64,000 nucleotides of DNA from Tepidanaerobacteraceae bacterium (GTDB lineage Bacteria; Bacillota; Thermosediminibacteria; Thermosediminibacterales; Tepidanaerobacteraceae): positions 62,001 through 126,000 of the forward strand of contig JANLFP010000008.1 of the NCBI GenBank assembly GCA_024655905.1, read 5' to 3'. Every line of letters starts with the position of its first letter. Position 1 is the first letter of the stretch. The translations under genes were made by a program, and so were the position numbers. Positions 34,739-43,893 of the stretch are shown here, piece after piece. Under the pieces are notes generated by a model. It had not been told where the DNA came from. It did not search any database and saw only the letters and a list, made by a program, of their open reading frames with translations.

Positions 34739-35590
34739 TTATGAAGAACGGATCATGTCCATCCCTTCCGACGCATGATAAGAACTCCGTACAAGAGGAC
34801 CGGAAGCAATATATTTGAACCCCAAACTATATCCTATTTCCTTATACCTTTCAAACTGTTCGGGGATTATATATTCAGCCACTTCTATGTGCTCTTTCGA
34901 CGGCCTCAAGTACTGACCTATTGTCATCATGTCGCAGTTTACTTTTCTTAAGTCTTTCATGACATTAATGACTTCGTCCTCGGTTTCACCCAAGCCCACC
35001 ATGATTCCCGATTTTGTATGAATCTTTTCATCTAATTCTTTTACTCTCTTTAAAAGGCTCAGTGACCTATCATAACTGGCCTGAGGCCGAACTTTGGGGT
35101 AAAGCCTCGGGACTGTTTCAACATTGTGGTTTATAATTTCCGGTCGGGCCTTAACCACGGTTTTTATGGACTCTTCACTACCACCAAAGTCGGATACAAG
35201 TACTTCTACCGCAAGACCCGGTATTTTTTTTAGTTCATCGATGGTCTTTGCAAAATGAGATGCACCGCCGTCGGATATATCGTCCCTAGTTACGCAGGTG
35301 ACTACCACATGTTTTAATCCCAGTCTCTCCGCTGCCTCTGCCACTCTCTTCGGTTCATCTTCATCAAGAGGCTCCGGTTGCCCCTTGCTTACCGCACAAA
35401 ATCTGCAGCGGCGGGTGCAGATTTTTCCCATGATCATAAATGTTGCCGTCTTTTTGGCAAAACATTCGCCGATATTGGGACAATCGGCGCTCTGGCAGAC
35501 GGTGTTTAAAGACATGTCTTTCAAGAAGTTCTGCATCAGCTTTAATTCATCGTGAGAAATCTTAACTTTCAGCCATTCGGGTTTTTGCAT
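34739..35590 (-). CDS. lipA: Lipoyl synthase
   Basis: The 283-residue radical SAM enzyme inserts two sulfurs into protein-bound octanoyl groups. Both clusters are visible: the auxiliary-cluster cysteines [13 protein letters not shown] (Cys32, 37, 43) and the radical SAM motif CTRRCRFC (Cys58, 62, 65). The C-terminus ends [16 protein letters not shown], including the conserved RSSY serine that ligates the auxiliary cluster. It lies 12 bp after lipB, so octanoylation and sulfur insertion are co-expressed. The ATG follows an AGGAGGAA site. Confidence 0.96.
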   Translation of the reverse strand: MQKPEWLKVKISHDELKLMQNFLKDMSLNTVCQSADCPNIGECFAKKTATFMIMGKICTRRCRFCAVSKGQPEPLDEDEPKRVAEAAERLGLKHVVVTCVTRDDISDGGASHFAKTIDELKKIPGLAVEVLVSDFGGSEESIKTVVKARPEIINHNVETVPRLYPKVRPQASYDRSLSLLKRVKELDEKIHTKSGIMVGLGETEDEVINVMKDLRKVNCDMMTIGQYLRPSKEHIEVAEYIIPEQFERYKEIGYSLGFKYIASGPLVRSSYHASEGMDMIRSS

Positions 35591-35602
35591 TCCGTGTTCC
35601 TC

Positions 35603-36265
35603 CTATCCCAAGTCTTGCAGTGTTATTTGCCCAATTTCAGCATCAAATACCTGTTTGAATTTATCTATCATTCTATTCAACACTTCGTCTATACCGGCTT
35701 TTACTCCCAGTTTTTTCAGGGAAGTTACGCCAAAATCCGTTATCCCACACGGGTTTATAAATTTAAAATAGTTTAGGTCAGTATTTACATTAAAGGCTAT
35801 ACCATGCCATGTTATCCATTGGTTTATGGCCGCTCCTATGGCACAAATCTTTTCATCCCCTACCCATACTCCCCTGTATTTATCCTTCCTTCCGGCATCA
35901 ATTGCATAATCCGCCAAAAGCCTTATAATTGCCTCTTCAAGCTTATAGACATAAAGATGCACATCTTTCTTCCATCTGTCAAGGTTAAAAATTGGGTATG
36001 CCACAATCTGGCCCGGACCGTGAAATGTAATATTCCCTCCCCTCTCCGTCTGATATATCTCTGCCTTTTTCTCAAGTTCGCCAATCGATATCAATATGTT
36101 TTCAAAACCTCCGGATCTCCCTACGGTATATACGGGAGGGTGCTGCAAAGTTATCAATATTCCATCGGAAAAGCCTTGCTTTACCTTTTCCCTGGCCTTA
36201 ATCTGCAAATCCCTCGCTTCCATGTAAGGTGTAAGGCCTAATTTCAATAACTTGACATCATGCAA
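35603..36265 (-). CDS. lipB: Octanoyl-ACP:protein N-octanoyltransferase
   Basis: LipB moves octanoate from acyl carrier protein to lipoyl domains. Family hallmarks are LGLTPYMEARDLQ near the start, GGNITFHGPGQIVAYPI (the RGGxxTxHxxGQ motif), the YRGVWVG loop, the catalytic lysine in the KICAIGAAI segment, and CGITDFGVTS with the catalytic cysteine. The N-terminus is uncertain. A TTG at 36265 sits behind CAGGAG and gives 220 residues, close to the family norm, whereas the longest open frame would add 25 atypical residues. It forms an operon with lipA. Confidence 0.93.
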   Translation of the reverse strand: MHDVKLLKLGLTPYMEARDLQIKAREKVKQGFSDGILITLQHPPVYTVGRSGGFENILISIGELEKKAEIYQTERGGNITFHGPGQIVAYPIFNLDRWKKDVHLYVYKLEEAIIRLLADYAIDAGRKDKYRGVWVGDEKICAIGAAINQWITWHGIAFNVNTDLNYFKFINPCGITDFGVTSLKKLGVKAGIDEVLNRMIDKFKQVFDAEIGQITLQDLG

Positions 36266-36645
36266 GTCTAACCATCTCCTGAAAAATAAATTTTTTTTTG
36301 TTACTTTTAAGATTACCAGCATGGCCAATCCCATAAGCAACAGATATTCCTACATCATTTCTATGATTAGAAGAATGATCCATTATCCTCTCATTAATGC
36401 ATTGAATTGCAACCTCCTGCCTGTAAATAATAATTATTAATATTCTGCATTCTTGTGAGTATGCCTCGATATCTCTCGAATTAAATATATTTTTACACTG
36501 AACTAAAGTCAAGATATATTTTTTACTTCAATGCAAAAAGTGGCCGATTATTCATCGACGCACAACACAAAAAATATAATAGCTTGAATGCAATTTAAAA
36601 CTATGTTAAAGTTTATTAGGAGGTTTATATGCAGGGGGTATTAAT
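36266..36645. other. Intergenic region between lipB and hydE
   Basis: This 380-bp AT-rich gap separates two divergent genes. On the minus strand a 41-codon frame (36258-36383, starting MDHSSNHRNDVGISVAYG) has a GAGAGG site but overlaps the lipB start and has no recognisable relative. A GTTAGGAGG-like ribosome binding sequence at 36616-36624 precedes a short, unpromising start. I see no riboswitch or clear operator. Confidence 0.4.
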
Positions 36646-37710
36646 GTGCTCGAAAACATATGGGAAAAAATAGACTCCGAACAGGAACTTAACCAGCAGG
36701 AACTTTGCAGTTTACTGGCGCTGGAAGATACTGAACAGTTGGAACTTCTTTACCAAAAAGCGGATAAAATAAGAAAAAAATACGTTGGCGACGAAGTTCA
36801 TCTCAGGGGATTAATAGAATTTTCCAATTACTGCAGGAACAACTGCCTCTATTGCGGTATCCGCCGGGACAATAAGAAGATAATTCGATACCGCATGGAA
36901 ATCGATGAAATCCTGGATACCGCCATTCTGGCAGCAAACATGGGCTATAAGACTGTGGTGCTGCAATCGGGCGAAGATATGTATTACACAACAGATAAAC
37001 TGGTGGAGTTAATAAGGCTTATAAAGAGCAATGCTGATGTAGCCATTACATTGAGCATCGGCGAGCGCTCCTATGATGACTATGTAAGACTCTTTGAAGC
37101 CGGAGCAGACAGGTACCTCATGAGATTCGAAACTTCAAACCCCGGGCTTTATGCCAGACTTCATCCCGATTCAAGTTTTGAAAACCGCATGAACATATTG
37201 AGATGGCTAAAACAAATAGGTTATCAAACCGGTTCTGGTATAATGATAGGGCTCCCCGGCCAAAGCATTGAAGATTTAGCACGGGATATCCTCAAGTTTA
37301 AGGAACTCGACCTTGATATGATAGGGGTGGGGCCATATATTTGCCATCAAGACACCCCTCTTGCAGGAAATCCCAATGGAACTGTGGAGATGACCCTCAA
37401 GGTCATCGCATTGGCAAGGATAGTTACCAAAAATACTCACATACCGGCGACTACGGCCCTTGCCACCTTAAGGCCCACCGACGGCAGGGAAAAAGCCCTT
37501 CAAGCCGGAGCCAATGTGATCATGCCCAATGTATCGCCGATAAAATACCGCGAGTATTACGAGCTTTATCCCGACAAAATATGCATAAGAGAAAACGCAA
37601 AGCAGTGCAGCAACTGCATTAAGCGTCGAATTTATTCCATAGGCCGGACTATAGGCAAAGGGTATGGCCATTCTTTAAAGAAAAAAAAAGATGATGCCAT
37701 GGCGCTATAA
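36646..37710 (+). CDS. hydE: [FeFe]-hydrogenase H-cluster maturase HydE
   Basis: The 354-residue radical SAM enzyme has the motif C63-RNN-C67-LY-C70 and the HydE pattern IRYRMEIDEIL, VVLQSGEDMYYT and FETSNPGLYARLHP, plus GLPGQSIEDLARDI near residue 205. HydE helps build the dithiomethylamine/diiron part of the H-cluster with HydF and HydG, neither of which is encoded nearby. The C-terminal CSNC pair may bind a second Fe-S cluster. The start is GTG behind GGGGG. It stands alone and ends at a strong terminator. The closely related PylB and BioB are less likely, given the ExxM/RLHP pattern. Confidence 0.9.
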   Translation: MLENIWEKIDSEQELNQQELCSLLALEDTEQLELLYQKADKIRKKYVGDEVHLRGLIEFSNYCRNNCLYCGIRRDNKKIIRYRMEIDEILDTAILAANMGYKTVVLQSGEDMYYTTDKLVELIRLIKSNADVAITLSIGERSYDDYVRLFEAGADRYLMRFETSNPGLYARLHPDSSFENRMNILRWLKQIGYQTGSGIMIGLPGQSIEDLARDILKFKELDLDMIGVGPYICHQDTPLAGNPNGTVEMTLKVIALARIVTKNTHIPATTALATLRPTDGREKALQAGANVIMPNVSPIKYREYYELYPDKICIRENAKQCSNCIKRRIYSIGRTIGKGYGHSLKKKKDDAMAL

Positions 37711-37734
37711 TCGATAGCAGCCGAAGCTGTTATT

Positions 37735-37763
37735 AAAGCCATTAGCTTCCCGCTAATGGCTTT
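37735..37763. terminator. Bidirectional terminator between hydE and the reductase gene
   Basis: AAAGCCATTAGC (37735-37746) and GCTAATGGCTTT (37752-37763) form a perfect 12-bp stem with a 5-base loop. T-rich sequence follows on the plus strand. It lies between convergent genes and can serve both. Confidence 0.8.
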
Positions 37764-37780
37764 ATATTATTGTTTTATAT

Positions 37781-38659
37781 TTATTTATCATATAGTTTAA
37801 AAAGCGCCTGGGTTCCACTGTTCTCTTCTCCTTCGGCAGCAAGCCTCTCATACAAATCCAGAGCGAGTTCAAGGCCAGGCAGCTCGAGTCCCATTTCTTT
37901 CGCCGATTCCAGGGCAATCCTCATGTCTTTTATGAAGTGTTTAACATAAAAACCGGGAGCAAAATCACCTTTAATCATCCTAGGGGCAAGATTGCTCAAA
38001 GACCAGCTGCCCGCCGCTCCCGACTCTATACTCTTTAATACCGTCGTCGGATCAAGGCCTGCTTTTTCGGCATAGGCCATGGCTTCGCAAACTCCTATCA
38101 TTCCCGATGCAATGGCTATCTGGTTGCACATCTTGGCATACTGCCCCGCACCTGGCCCCCCCTGCAACACTATATTTTTGCCCATAGCCTCAAATATGGG
38201 TTTTACCGCTTCGAAAGCCCCAGGATCTCCTCCCACCATTATGGAAAGCCTGGCTTCCCTAGCGCCGATATCACCGCCGGACACCGGCGCATCCAGCGCA
38301 TATAGGCCTTTATCTTTGGCCGCATTATAGATCCTTTTTGCGAGCATGGGACTTGACGTGGTCATGTCTATCAGATATGATCCGGGTTTTGCATTATTTA
38401 TAATTCCCTTTTCGCCCAGGTAGACTTCTTCCACATCCCTTGGGTACCCTACCATTGTTATAATGACATTTGCGTCTTTTGCCACGTCAGCTGCCGTATC
38501 TTTCCATAGGGCGCCTTGTTTTATCAAATCTTCTGCCTTGGACCTGGTCCTGTTATAAACCAGGACCCTGTAACCCGCCTTCATTAGATTTGCCGCCATG
38601 CTCCTGCCCATTACTCCTGTGCCGATAAAACCTAAAACTTCTCTTTTGTTCGGCTCCAT
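37781..38659 (-). CDS. NAD(P)-dependent beta-hydroxyacid dehydrogenase (GarR/HIBADH family)
   Basis: The 292-residue protein (start at the ATG behind GGGAGAG) has the Rossmann motif GFIGTGVMGRSMAANL near residue 9, the substrate motif DAPVSGGDIGAREARLS near 120, and the catalytic-lysine segment GAGQYAKMCNQ (Lys near 170). These are the signatures of tartronate semialdehyde reductase and 3-hydroxyisobutyrate dehydrogenase. The exact substrate cannot be fixed from sequence. It is monocistronic by appearance, with an AT-rich gap on each side. Confidence 0.9.
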   Translation of the reverse strand: MEPNKREVLGFIGTGVMGRSMAANLMKAGYRVLVYNRTRSKAEDLIKQGALWKDTAADVAKDANVIITMVGYPRDVEEVYLGEKGIINNAKPGSYLIDMTTSSPMLAKRIYNAAKDKGLYALDAPVSGGDIGAREARLSIMVGGDPGAFEAVKPIFEAMGKNIVLQGGPGAGQYAKMCNQIAIASGMIGVCEAMAYAEKAGLDPTTVLKSIESGAAGSWSLSNLAPRMIKGDFAPGFYVKHFIKDMRIALESAKEMGLELPGLELALDLYERLAAEGEENSGTQALFKLYDK

Positions 38660-38783
38660 CTTATCTCTCCCATTTCTAATGATATGCATAGTATTTTATT
38701 CTGCAAATTGGCCAAATTTCCTTTTTTTGCTTTAAATAAAACACAAAATTTCAGCTTTTCCATTATCGAGCACAGGAATCCTT

Positions 38784-39785
38784 TTATGCACGGATTTCCT
38801 GGCGCAAAAATAAAGTATACGTAGCGGCAAATATTATAAGGGTTGCAGCGATCAAGCCGGTTAGATGCGGCCAAATGAGCAAAAGGCTCTGACCAAGGGG
38901 CAAAAATCCCATTATTGCTCCAGAAGCCTGTTCCGCCAGTACCGGGCCCAGAGTCCTGACGTCAGGGGAAAGAAGCGTTACGGAAGCCTCACTGTATAAT
39001 GTGGCAGGAGACAATCGGGCCAAACCTTGCTTTAATTCGATATTGTAAAGCTGGGTGATAGCCGGAGATTGATCGCTTACGGGAAATACCGCATCTGCTA
39101 CCATTCCCGCCAGAAGAGGAACGAAAATGGAAAACAGGAGCCACAGGGCTATTCCGCCAAGCGCAGATGTGGCGGTCTGGCGAAATAGCAGCGAAAAAAG
39201 CATTGAAAGGACCAGCCAGAAGGCCATATAAACAATGCTTAAGGCAAGATAAAGCAAAAGTCTGACTATTTCTTCCGCCGATGGCGCTACACCCGTCAGA
39301 AGTATGCCCATTCCTGCCACAAAACCGCCTAGGGCAAAAGTCATAATGGCAAGCACCGCAAGCCTTGCCAGAAACTTGCCGTTTATAACATCATCGCGAT
39401 ATATCGGTTGAGACAACAATCTGCTCATCGTCCCCCGGTTCTGTTCACCATTTATGGCATCGAATCCCATCGAAAGGCCAACCAAAGGCCCCAGCAGCGA
39501 CAAAAACCATGTAAACGGCGGCAATGAATTCCCCGCTCTTGTAAATATTTTTACTAAAACAAACTCACTATCTCCTGCTGAGGCGCCTGAAATGTTTTGA
39601 ACTGCTGCATAAAAAGAAACCGCACCCGTTATCATAATCAGAAAAAAAAGAATGGTAAAGCGGCTGCTGGAAAACTGATCAGCCAGCTCTTTTTTGAATA
39701 TCGTCGCGAGATTTGCGCTGGTATAGTGCTTTGCCTTTTTTTCAATCCCTTCATCATTTTTTATGCTGGAGCTTGCTGATGCCAT
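38784..39785 (-). CDS. ABC transporter permease (ABC-2 type)
   Basis: The 333-residue protein has a cytoplasmic N-terminus (about 40 residues) and six predicted membrane spans. The FDAINGEQNRGTMSRLLSQPIYRDDVINGKF segment (about residues 110-140) is typical of ABC-2/NatB-like permeases. Its start overlaps the ATPase gene by 32 bp, and the ATPase in turn follows the NEW3-domain gene. The three form one export operon. From the partner domain I infer export of, or signalling by, a cell-envelope component. Confidence 0.88.
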   Translation of the reverse strand: MASASSSIKNDEGIEKKAKHYTSANLATIFKKELADQFSSSRFTILFFLIMITGAVSFYAAVQNISGASAGDSEFVLVKIFTRAGNSLPPFTWFLSLLGPLVGLSMGFDAINGEQNRGTMSRLLSQPIYRDDVINGKFLARLAVLAIMTFALGGFVAGMGILLTGVAPSAEEIVRLLLYLALSIVYMAFWLVLSMLFSLLFRQTATSALGGIALWLLFSIFVPLLAGMVADAVFPVSDQSPAITQLYNIELKQGLARLSPATLYSEASVTLLSPDVRTLGPVLAEQASGAIMGFLPLGQSLLLIWPHLTGLIAATLIIFAATYTLFLRQEIRA

Positions 39786-40731
39786 TTTGTTTCACCTCTT
39801 CCCCCTGAAAATATTTCCTGTAAATATCGTCAAGGTTATACTCTCTGATTCTCATATGGTATAATGCCATATTGCGGGCAGCTAGCTCGGTGGCGATGCG
39901 CGGCGCCAGATTCTCTCCATCTCCTTTGACAAGCAGCATGTCACCTTCCACTTCTGTATCTTCTACTCCAGCCACCGATTTCACAGCATCGTCCAGCTGC
40001 TCTCTGGGTTCGGCTTTAATCTCGAGCACATTGCAACCGCTTGAAAGCCTCGCCGCGAGGTCTTTTATTTTCCCTTCGGCAATTAATTTTCCCTTCACAA
40101 AAATGCCTACCCTGTCGCACACCGACTGAATCTGAAGGAGCAGGTGCGATGATATGAGCACGGTCTTTCCTTCTTTTCTTCCCATATCCCTTATCATATC
40201 CAGCAATTCTTTTGCTGCCTCCGGGTCAAGGCCCAGAGTTGGTTCGTCGAGAATGACAATCTTCGGGTCCTTCAAAAGCACATCTGCAACTCCAAGCCGC
40301 TGGCGCATGCCTCTGGAGTATTCTTTGACCTTTCTATCGGCCGCTTCAGCCAGTCCCACCCTTTCCAGCAGGCTCTGTATTCTGGCTTCAGCCTCCATCC
40401 CGCAAATATGGTTCAGCTCGGCCGTATACCGCAGATTCTCCCGACCCGTCATGTCATCGTAAAACCCTATATTATCCGGCATATATCCGACTATTCTTTT
40501 TACATCAAGAGCATCTCTCATCGGATCATATCCACCCACCCGGAGGCTGCCTGATGTCGGTTCTGTCAATCCCATCAGCATGAGTATCGTGGTGGTTTTC
40601 CCCGCGCCATTGGGGCCCAGAAGCCCAAAGATTTCCCCCTTGTTTATCTCCAGGTTCAAGTGGTCCACAGCAGTTATGTCTCCATAGGTTTTCGTGAGGT
40701 CAACAGTTGAAATTATACCATCATGTTCCAT
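39754..40731 (-). CDS. ABC transporter ATP-binding protein
   Basis: The 325-residue ATPase has Walker A GPNGAGKTT (near residue 39), a signature YSRGMRQRL (near 143) and Walker B IVILDEPTLGLDP (near 162), followed by the switch histidine in SSHLL. The last 90 residues form the small accessory domain of the DrrA/CcmA class. It pairs with the downstream ABC-2 permease. The upstream gene ends 2 bp before its ATG, showing strict co-transcription. Confidence 0.93.
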   Translation of the reverse strand: MEHDGIISTVDLTKTYGDITAVDHLNLEINKGEIFGLLGPNGAGKTTTILMLMGLTEPTSGSLRVGGYDPMRDALDVKRIVGYMPDNIGFYDDMTGRENLRYTAELNHICGMEAEARIQSLLERVGLAEAADRKVKEYSRGMRQRLGVADVLLKDPKIVILDEPTLGLDPEAAKELLDMIRDMGRKEGKTVLISSHLLLQIQSVCDRVGIFVKGKLIAEGKIKDLAARLSSGCNVLEIKAEPREQLDDAVKSVAGVEDTEVEGDMLLVKGDGENLAPRIATELAARNMALYHMRIREYNLDDIYRKYFQGEEVKQNGISKLQHKK

Positions 40732-40733
40732 CT

Positions 40734-41912
40734 CTATCGCCGCCCATACTTATTAAATGTCCAGACTACCCATAATATCACGCCTATAACAACAGCAGCG
40801 CCTACCAATCCCCAGAGAGTAGAAGTATGCACCGTTGCCCGAATATCCGCACTGGTGGATGTTTCTTTGGTAGAAGCGGTAATGCTCAATGCATAATCTC
40901 CGGCGATGGCCTTGCCATAAGGAGTTATGAATGCCGTAACCTGTCTTTTTTCTCCGCTCGCCAGTCTGTCTATGCTGGCAGGTTCAAATGTCACAGACCA
41001 GTTATCAGGCGACTGGGCTGAAAAGTTTATATTTTGGAGGTCTGCACTGCCCTTGTTTTCCAATTGCAGCGTAACAGCTCCTTTTCTTCCTGCAATTACA
41101 TCCGCATTCAACCGCCCCGAGGGAGTTGTTAAATTCAATCTGTACGTTCCCGTTATCACTACTTCCAGATTAGTTTTGACAGCTTCATTTCCGGAAACAG
41201 CAGCTATGGTGATGCTGTATTTTCCCGCTTTTACCCCATCCGGCGGCTGCACATCCACATCAAGGTCCTGGGTTTTACCCCCCTCAAGGCTCAGACTAGT
41301 TATCTGATTCTGCTGATAGGCCGGTTTGAAGGAAACCTGCCAGCCTTCCGGAGCATTAGCTCCAAGGCTGTAGAAGCGCCCATGGCCGCTATTATTATAT
41401 AATGTTGCGCGAAAACTGTATGTGGCAGTATCGGGGCCGCTCAAAGACGGATACTGGACTTCAAGTTTATCACCGCCACTGGCACCGGCTTTAATCTTTA
41501 TATCCAATGTTAAATATGCGCGGCCTTTATCGCCGGCAGCTTCAACTTTAATATTATAATTCCCGTCCTTTTCGCTCTGAGGTATTTGAACCCTGAGTTC
41601 CGCCTGGGCCGTATCATTTGAAGGTATAATAACCTCATGAATTTCCATTCCGTTCCCGAAAAATTGTCCCGTCCATCCTGAAGGCATTGATGCCACCCTT
41701 AAAGCGACATACCCGGATGGTCCGCTTATTGTGAGTGGGAACGATAGACTGCTTCCCGGCTGTGCCGTTATCCCAGGATAACTGGTGAAAATCGCAAGAT
41801 TTCCTGCCGCTGTCACAGGTGCGGCATATAATGCTGTGCTGGCGAAAACCAATGAAAAAAATAGGAGCAACGTTTTCTTAAAAATTCTTGAACTATAAAA
41901 CCGATTAAGCAT
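40734..41912 (-). CDS. Membrane-anchored NEW3-domain protein of the ABC operon
   Basis: The 392-residue protein (ATG behind AAGGGGTG) has a signal peptide ending near AAPVTAAG, three beta-sandwich repeats with the NPCBM-associated NEW3 pattern (GPSGYVALRVASMPSGWT, then NAPEGWQVSFKP and QSPDNWSVTFEP), and one C-terminal membrane span followed by FNKYGRR. The bulk is therefore outside the cell. Genes of this type often precede ABC-2 exporters in Clostridia. The domain may bind carbohydrate or serve as the extracellular part of the exporter complex; its substrate is unknown. Confidence 0.88.
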   Translation of the reverse strand: MLNRFYSSRIFKKTLLLFFSLVFASTALYAAPVTAAGNLAIFTSYPGITAQPGSSLSFPLTISGPSGYVALRVASMPSGWTGQFFGNGMEIHEVIIPSNDTAQAELRVQIPQSEKDGNYNIKVEAAGDKGRAYLTLDIKIKAGASGGDKLEVQYPSLSGPDTATYSFRATLYNNSGHGRFYSLGANAPEGWQVSFKPAYQQNQITSLSLEGGKTQDLDVDVQPPDGVKAGKYSITIAAVSGNEAVKTNLEVVITGTYRLNLTTPSGRLNADVIAGRKGAVTLQLENKGSADLQNINFSAQSPDNWSVTFEPASIDRLASGEKRQVTAFITPYGKAIAGDYALSITASTKETSTSADIRATVHTSTLWGLVGAAVVIGVILWVVWTFNKYGRR

Positions 41913-42062
41913 CAAATTCACCCCTTCTTTTATTTTTTATTGACCTTATTTCCAAAATTAGTTTAATGTAAAAATATATAAAAAGTATGATAGATTTGTG
42001 AAGTTTTTTTGATAAATTTTAGTCTGCATCTCATAGTTCCTCTTCCGAATATAAAAATAAAG

Positions 42063-42087
42063 ACCTCTCCTTATTATAAGAAGAGGT
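42063..42087 (-). terminator. Terminator of the rnf operon
   Basis: Read on the minus strand, ACCTCT and AGAGGT close a stem whose inner arms CTTAT/ATAAG also pair, followed by CTTTATTTTTATA. It lies 130 bp after the rnfB stop, beyond the 11-bp tandem repeats. Confidence 0.7.
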
Positions 42088-42145
42088 TTAAAACGCTTTT
42101 GCACTCATGTTTCATTAGCGCCTGTTATATGATATGGAGCTGGTT

Positions 42146-42200
42146 GCTTTCCTTTTGCTTTCCTTTTGCTTTCCTTTTGCTTTCCTTTTGCTTTCCTTTT
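42146..42200. repeat. Five perfect tandem copies of an 11-bp unit
   Basis: GCTTTCCTTTT repeats five times without change, with partial units at each end. It lies in the 3' untranslated region of the rnf operon, 19 bp after the rnfB stop (minus strand, AAAAGGAAAGC). The unit is one helical turn long and purine/pyrimidine asymmetric. Replication slippage is the simplest origin. Confidence 0.95.
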
Positions 42201-42218
42201 GCTTTCTCCCTCACCGCA

Positions 42219-43232
42219 TTATGAACATCTGTTTTCCGCCTTTTGTCCGGCTCTTTCCATAGTTATTGCACCCTTGGGACATTTTTCCTCACATATGCCG
42301 CAGCCGATGCAGATATCCTGATTTACCACGTGTTTTTTCTTGATTTCACCCGTTATGGCGTTTGCCGGGCAATTCTTCGCACAAATAGTACAGCCAATGC
42401 ATTTGTCGTCAATGAAAGCTTTTTTGCGCTCGGCAAATGCGGAGGTTATGGTTTTTGAGGGGCAAACCTCCACACACTTCATGCAGTTTCGGCATTTTGC
42501 ATAATCTATTGCAGCCACGTTGTTGACCACATGAATCGCATCAAAGGGGCATGCCTTTTCGCAACGCTTGCAGGCTATACAACCCATGCTGCATACATCG
42601 CGTGTATCCCTGCCCTTCATCGTCGCCCTGCAGCGCACGTGTACCTCGTTTCTTTCCGGCACAAGTGCTATGACAAATTTAGGGCATTCTTTAACACAAA
42701 GGCCGCAACCCGTGCACTTTTCTTCATCTATTACCGGCAGGCCATCATCGCTCATGGTAATGGCATCAAAAGGACAAACTTTTTCACAATCGCCAAATCC
42801 GATACAAGCAAACGGGCATCCTTTAGGACCTCCGTTTACCAGCGAAGCCGCCCTGCACGATTTCACTCCGCGATAGTCTGATTTTAGTTTTGCCTCTTTA
42901 TTTCCACCCTGGCACAGGACCCTTGCGATTTTTTTATCCGTAGAAGCTCCCGTGTCAGACACTCCCATGATGCTGGCCACTTTTTGGGATACCGATGATC
43001 CTCCCACAGCACATGCATTTATCGGTGCTTTCCCTTCCACGATTGCCTTTGCAAGCCCCGAACATCCGGGAAACCCGCAGGCTCCGCAATTGGCGCCGGG
43101 CAATGCTTCAAGAACTCTATCAACTCTTGGATCATTTTCCACGGCAAATTTTTTAGACGCAAGCACCAGGCCTCCGCCCAAGACAAGGCCGAGTCCTGCC
43201 ATACTCAATGTTGAAATTAAGATTAAATCCAT
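42219..43232 (-). CDS. rnfB: Rnf complex subunit B, polyferredoxin
   Basis: The 337-residue protein starts at the ATG behind GGAGGTG. It has an N-terminal membrane helix, the RnfB-specific GANCGACGFPGCSG cluster motif near residue 45, and then many CxxCxxCxxxCP motifs (FGDCEKVCP, CTGCGLCVKECP, CIACKRCEKACP, CRNCMKCVEVCP, CIGCTICAKNCP, CIGCGICEEKCP). RnfB takes electrons from reduced ferredoxin and passes them into the complex. It is the last gene of the operon, following rnfA after 58 bp. Confidence 0.95.
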   Translation of the reverse strand: MDLILISTLSMAGLGLVLGGGLVLASKKFAVENDPRVDRVLEALPGANCGACGFPGCSGLAKAIVEGKAPINACAVGGSSVSQKVASIMGVSDTGASTDKKIARVLCQGGNKEAKLKSDYRGVKSCRAASLVNGGPKGCPFACIGFGDCEKVCPFDAITMSDDGLPVIDEEKCTGCGLCVKECPKFVIALVPERNEVHVRCRATMKGRDTRDVCSMGCIACKRCEKACPFDAIHVVNNVAAIDYAKCRNCMKCVEVCPSKTITSAFAERKKAFIDDKCIGCTICAKNCPANAITGEIKKKHVVNQDICIGCGICEEKCPKGAITMERAGQKAENRCS

Positions 43233-43290
43233 GTCTTCACCTCCGGTATTTAACACGCTTCACGGTTTAATCCATTCAATATATGCGACA

Positions 43291-43878
43291 TCATAGCGGC
43301 ACAAGCCCTGCAAACCCCAAAAAAATCATTGCAAGCAGACCCGCCGTAATAAACACTATTGCCGGCCCCTTCAGCGCATCCGGCACATCGGAAAATTCCA
43401 GATCTTCCCGAATGCCCGACATGAGAATCAGAGCCAAAGTAAATCCAAGACCGGCCCCTACGCCAAATATGGTGCTTTCGATTAAGTTGTAATTTTTTTG
43501 CGGAATTAAAAGCGCTACCGCCAGCACTATACAGTTTGTGGTTATCAAAGGAAGGTAAATGCCAAAAGCATTGTAAAGTGCGGGACTTATCTTTAATACC
43601 ACCATTTCCACCAGCTGCACCAACGAAGCGATTACAAGAATAAAGGATACTATCTGCAAAAAGGGCGCCAGACCAAACGGCACAAGTATAAAATTCTGTA
43701 TAAAATAAGCTGCTACTGCCGTCATGGTCAAAACGAAAGTTGTGGCCATTCCCATTCCGACGGCGGTTTCCGTCTTGCTTGAAACCCCTAAAAAGGGACA
43801 ATTGCCGAGAAATCTGGAGAATACAAAGTTATTGACCAGCACTGAACCTATGATGATGAAGAATAATTCTTTCAGCAT
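43291..43878 (-). CDS. rnfA: Rnf complex subunit A
   Basis: The 195-residue protein has six membrane segments and the RnfA/NqrE signature NNFVFSRFLGNCPFLG near residue 15. It is one of the two inverted-topology integral subunits (with RnfE) that form the ion-translocating core. It follows rnfE by 15 bp. Confidence 0.95.
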   Translation of the reverse strand: MLKELFFIIIGSVLVNNFVFSRFLGNCPFLGVSSKTETAVGMGMATTFVLTMTAVAAYFIQNFILVPFGLAPFLQIVSFILVIASLVQLVEMVVLKISPALYNAFGIYLPLITTNCIVLAVALLIPQKNYNLIESTIFGVGAGLGFTLALILMSGIREDLEFSDVPDALKGPAIVFITAGLLAMIFLGFAGLVPL

Positions 43879-43893
43879 AAATGCACCGCCTCT

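Noticed and set aside
42219-43232. RnfB as a fusion with an extra ferredoxin because of its many cysteine motifs
   Set aside because: Clostridial RnfB proteins normally carry several ferredoxin-like clusters, so the length and motif number are ordinary.
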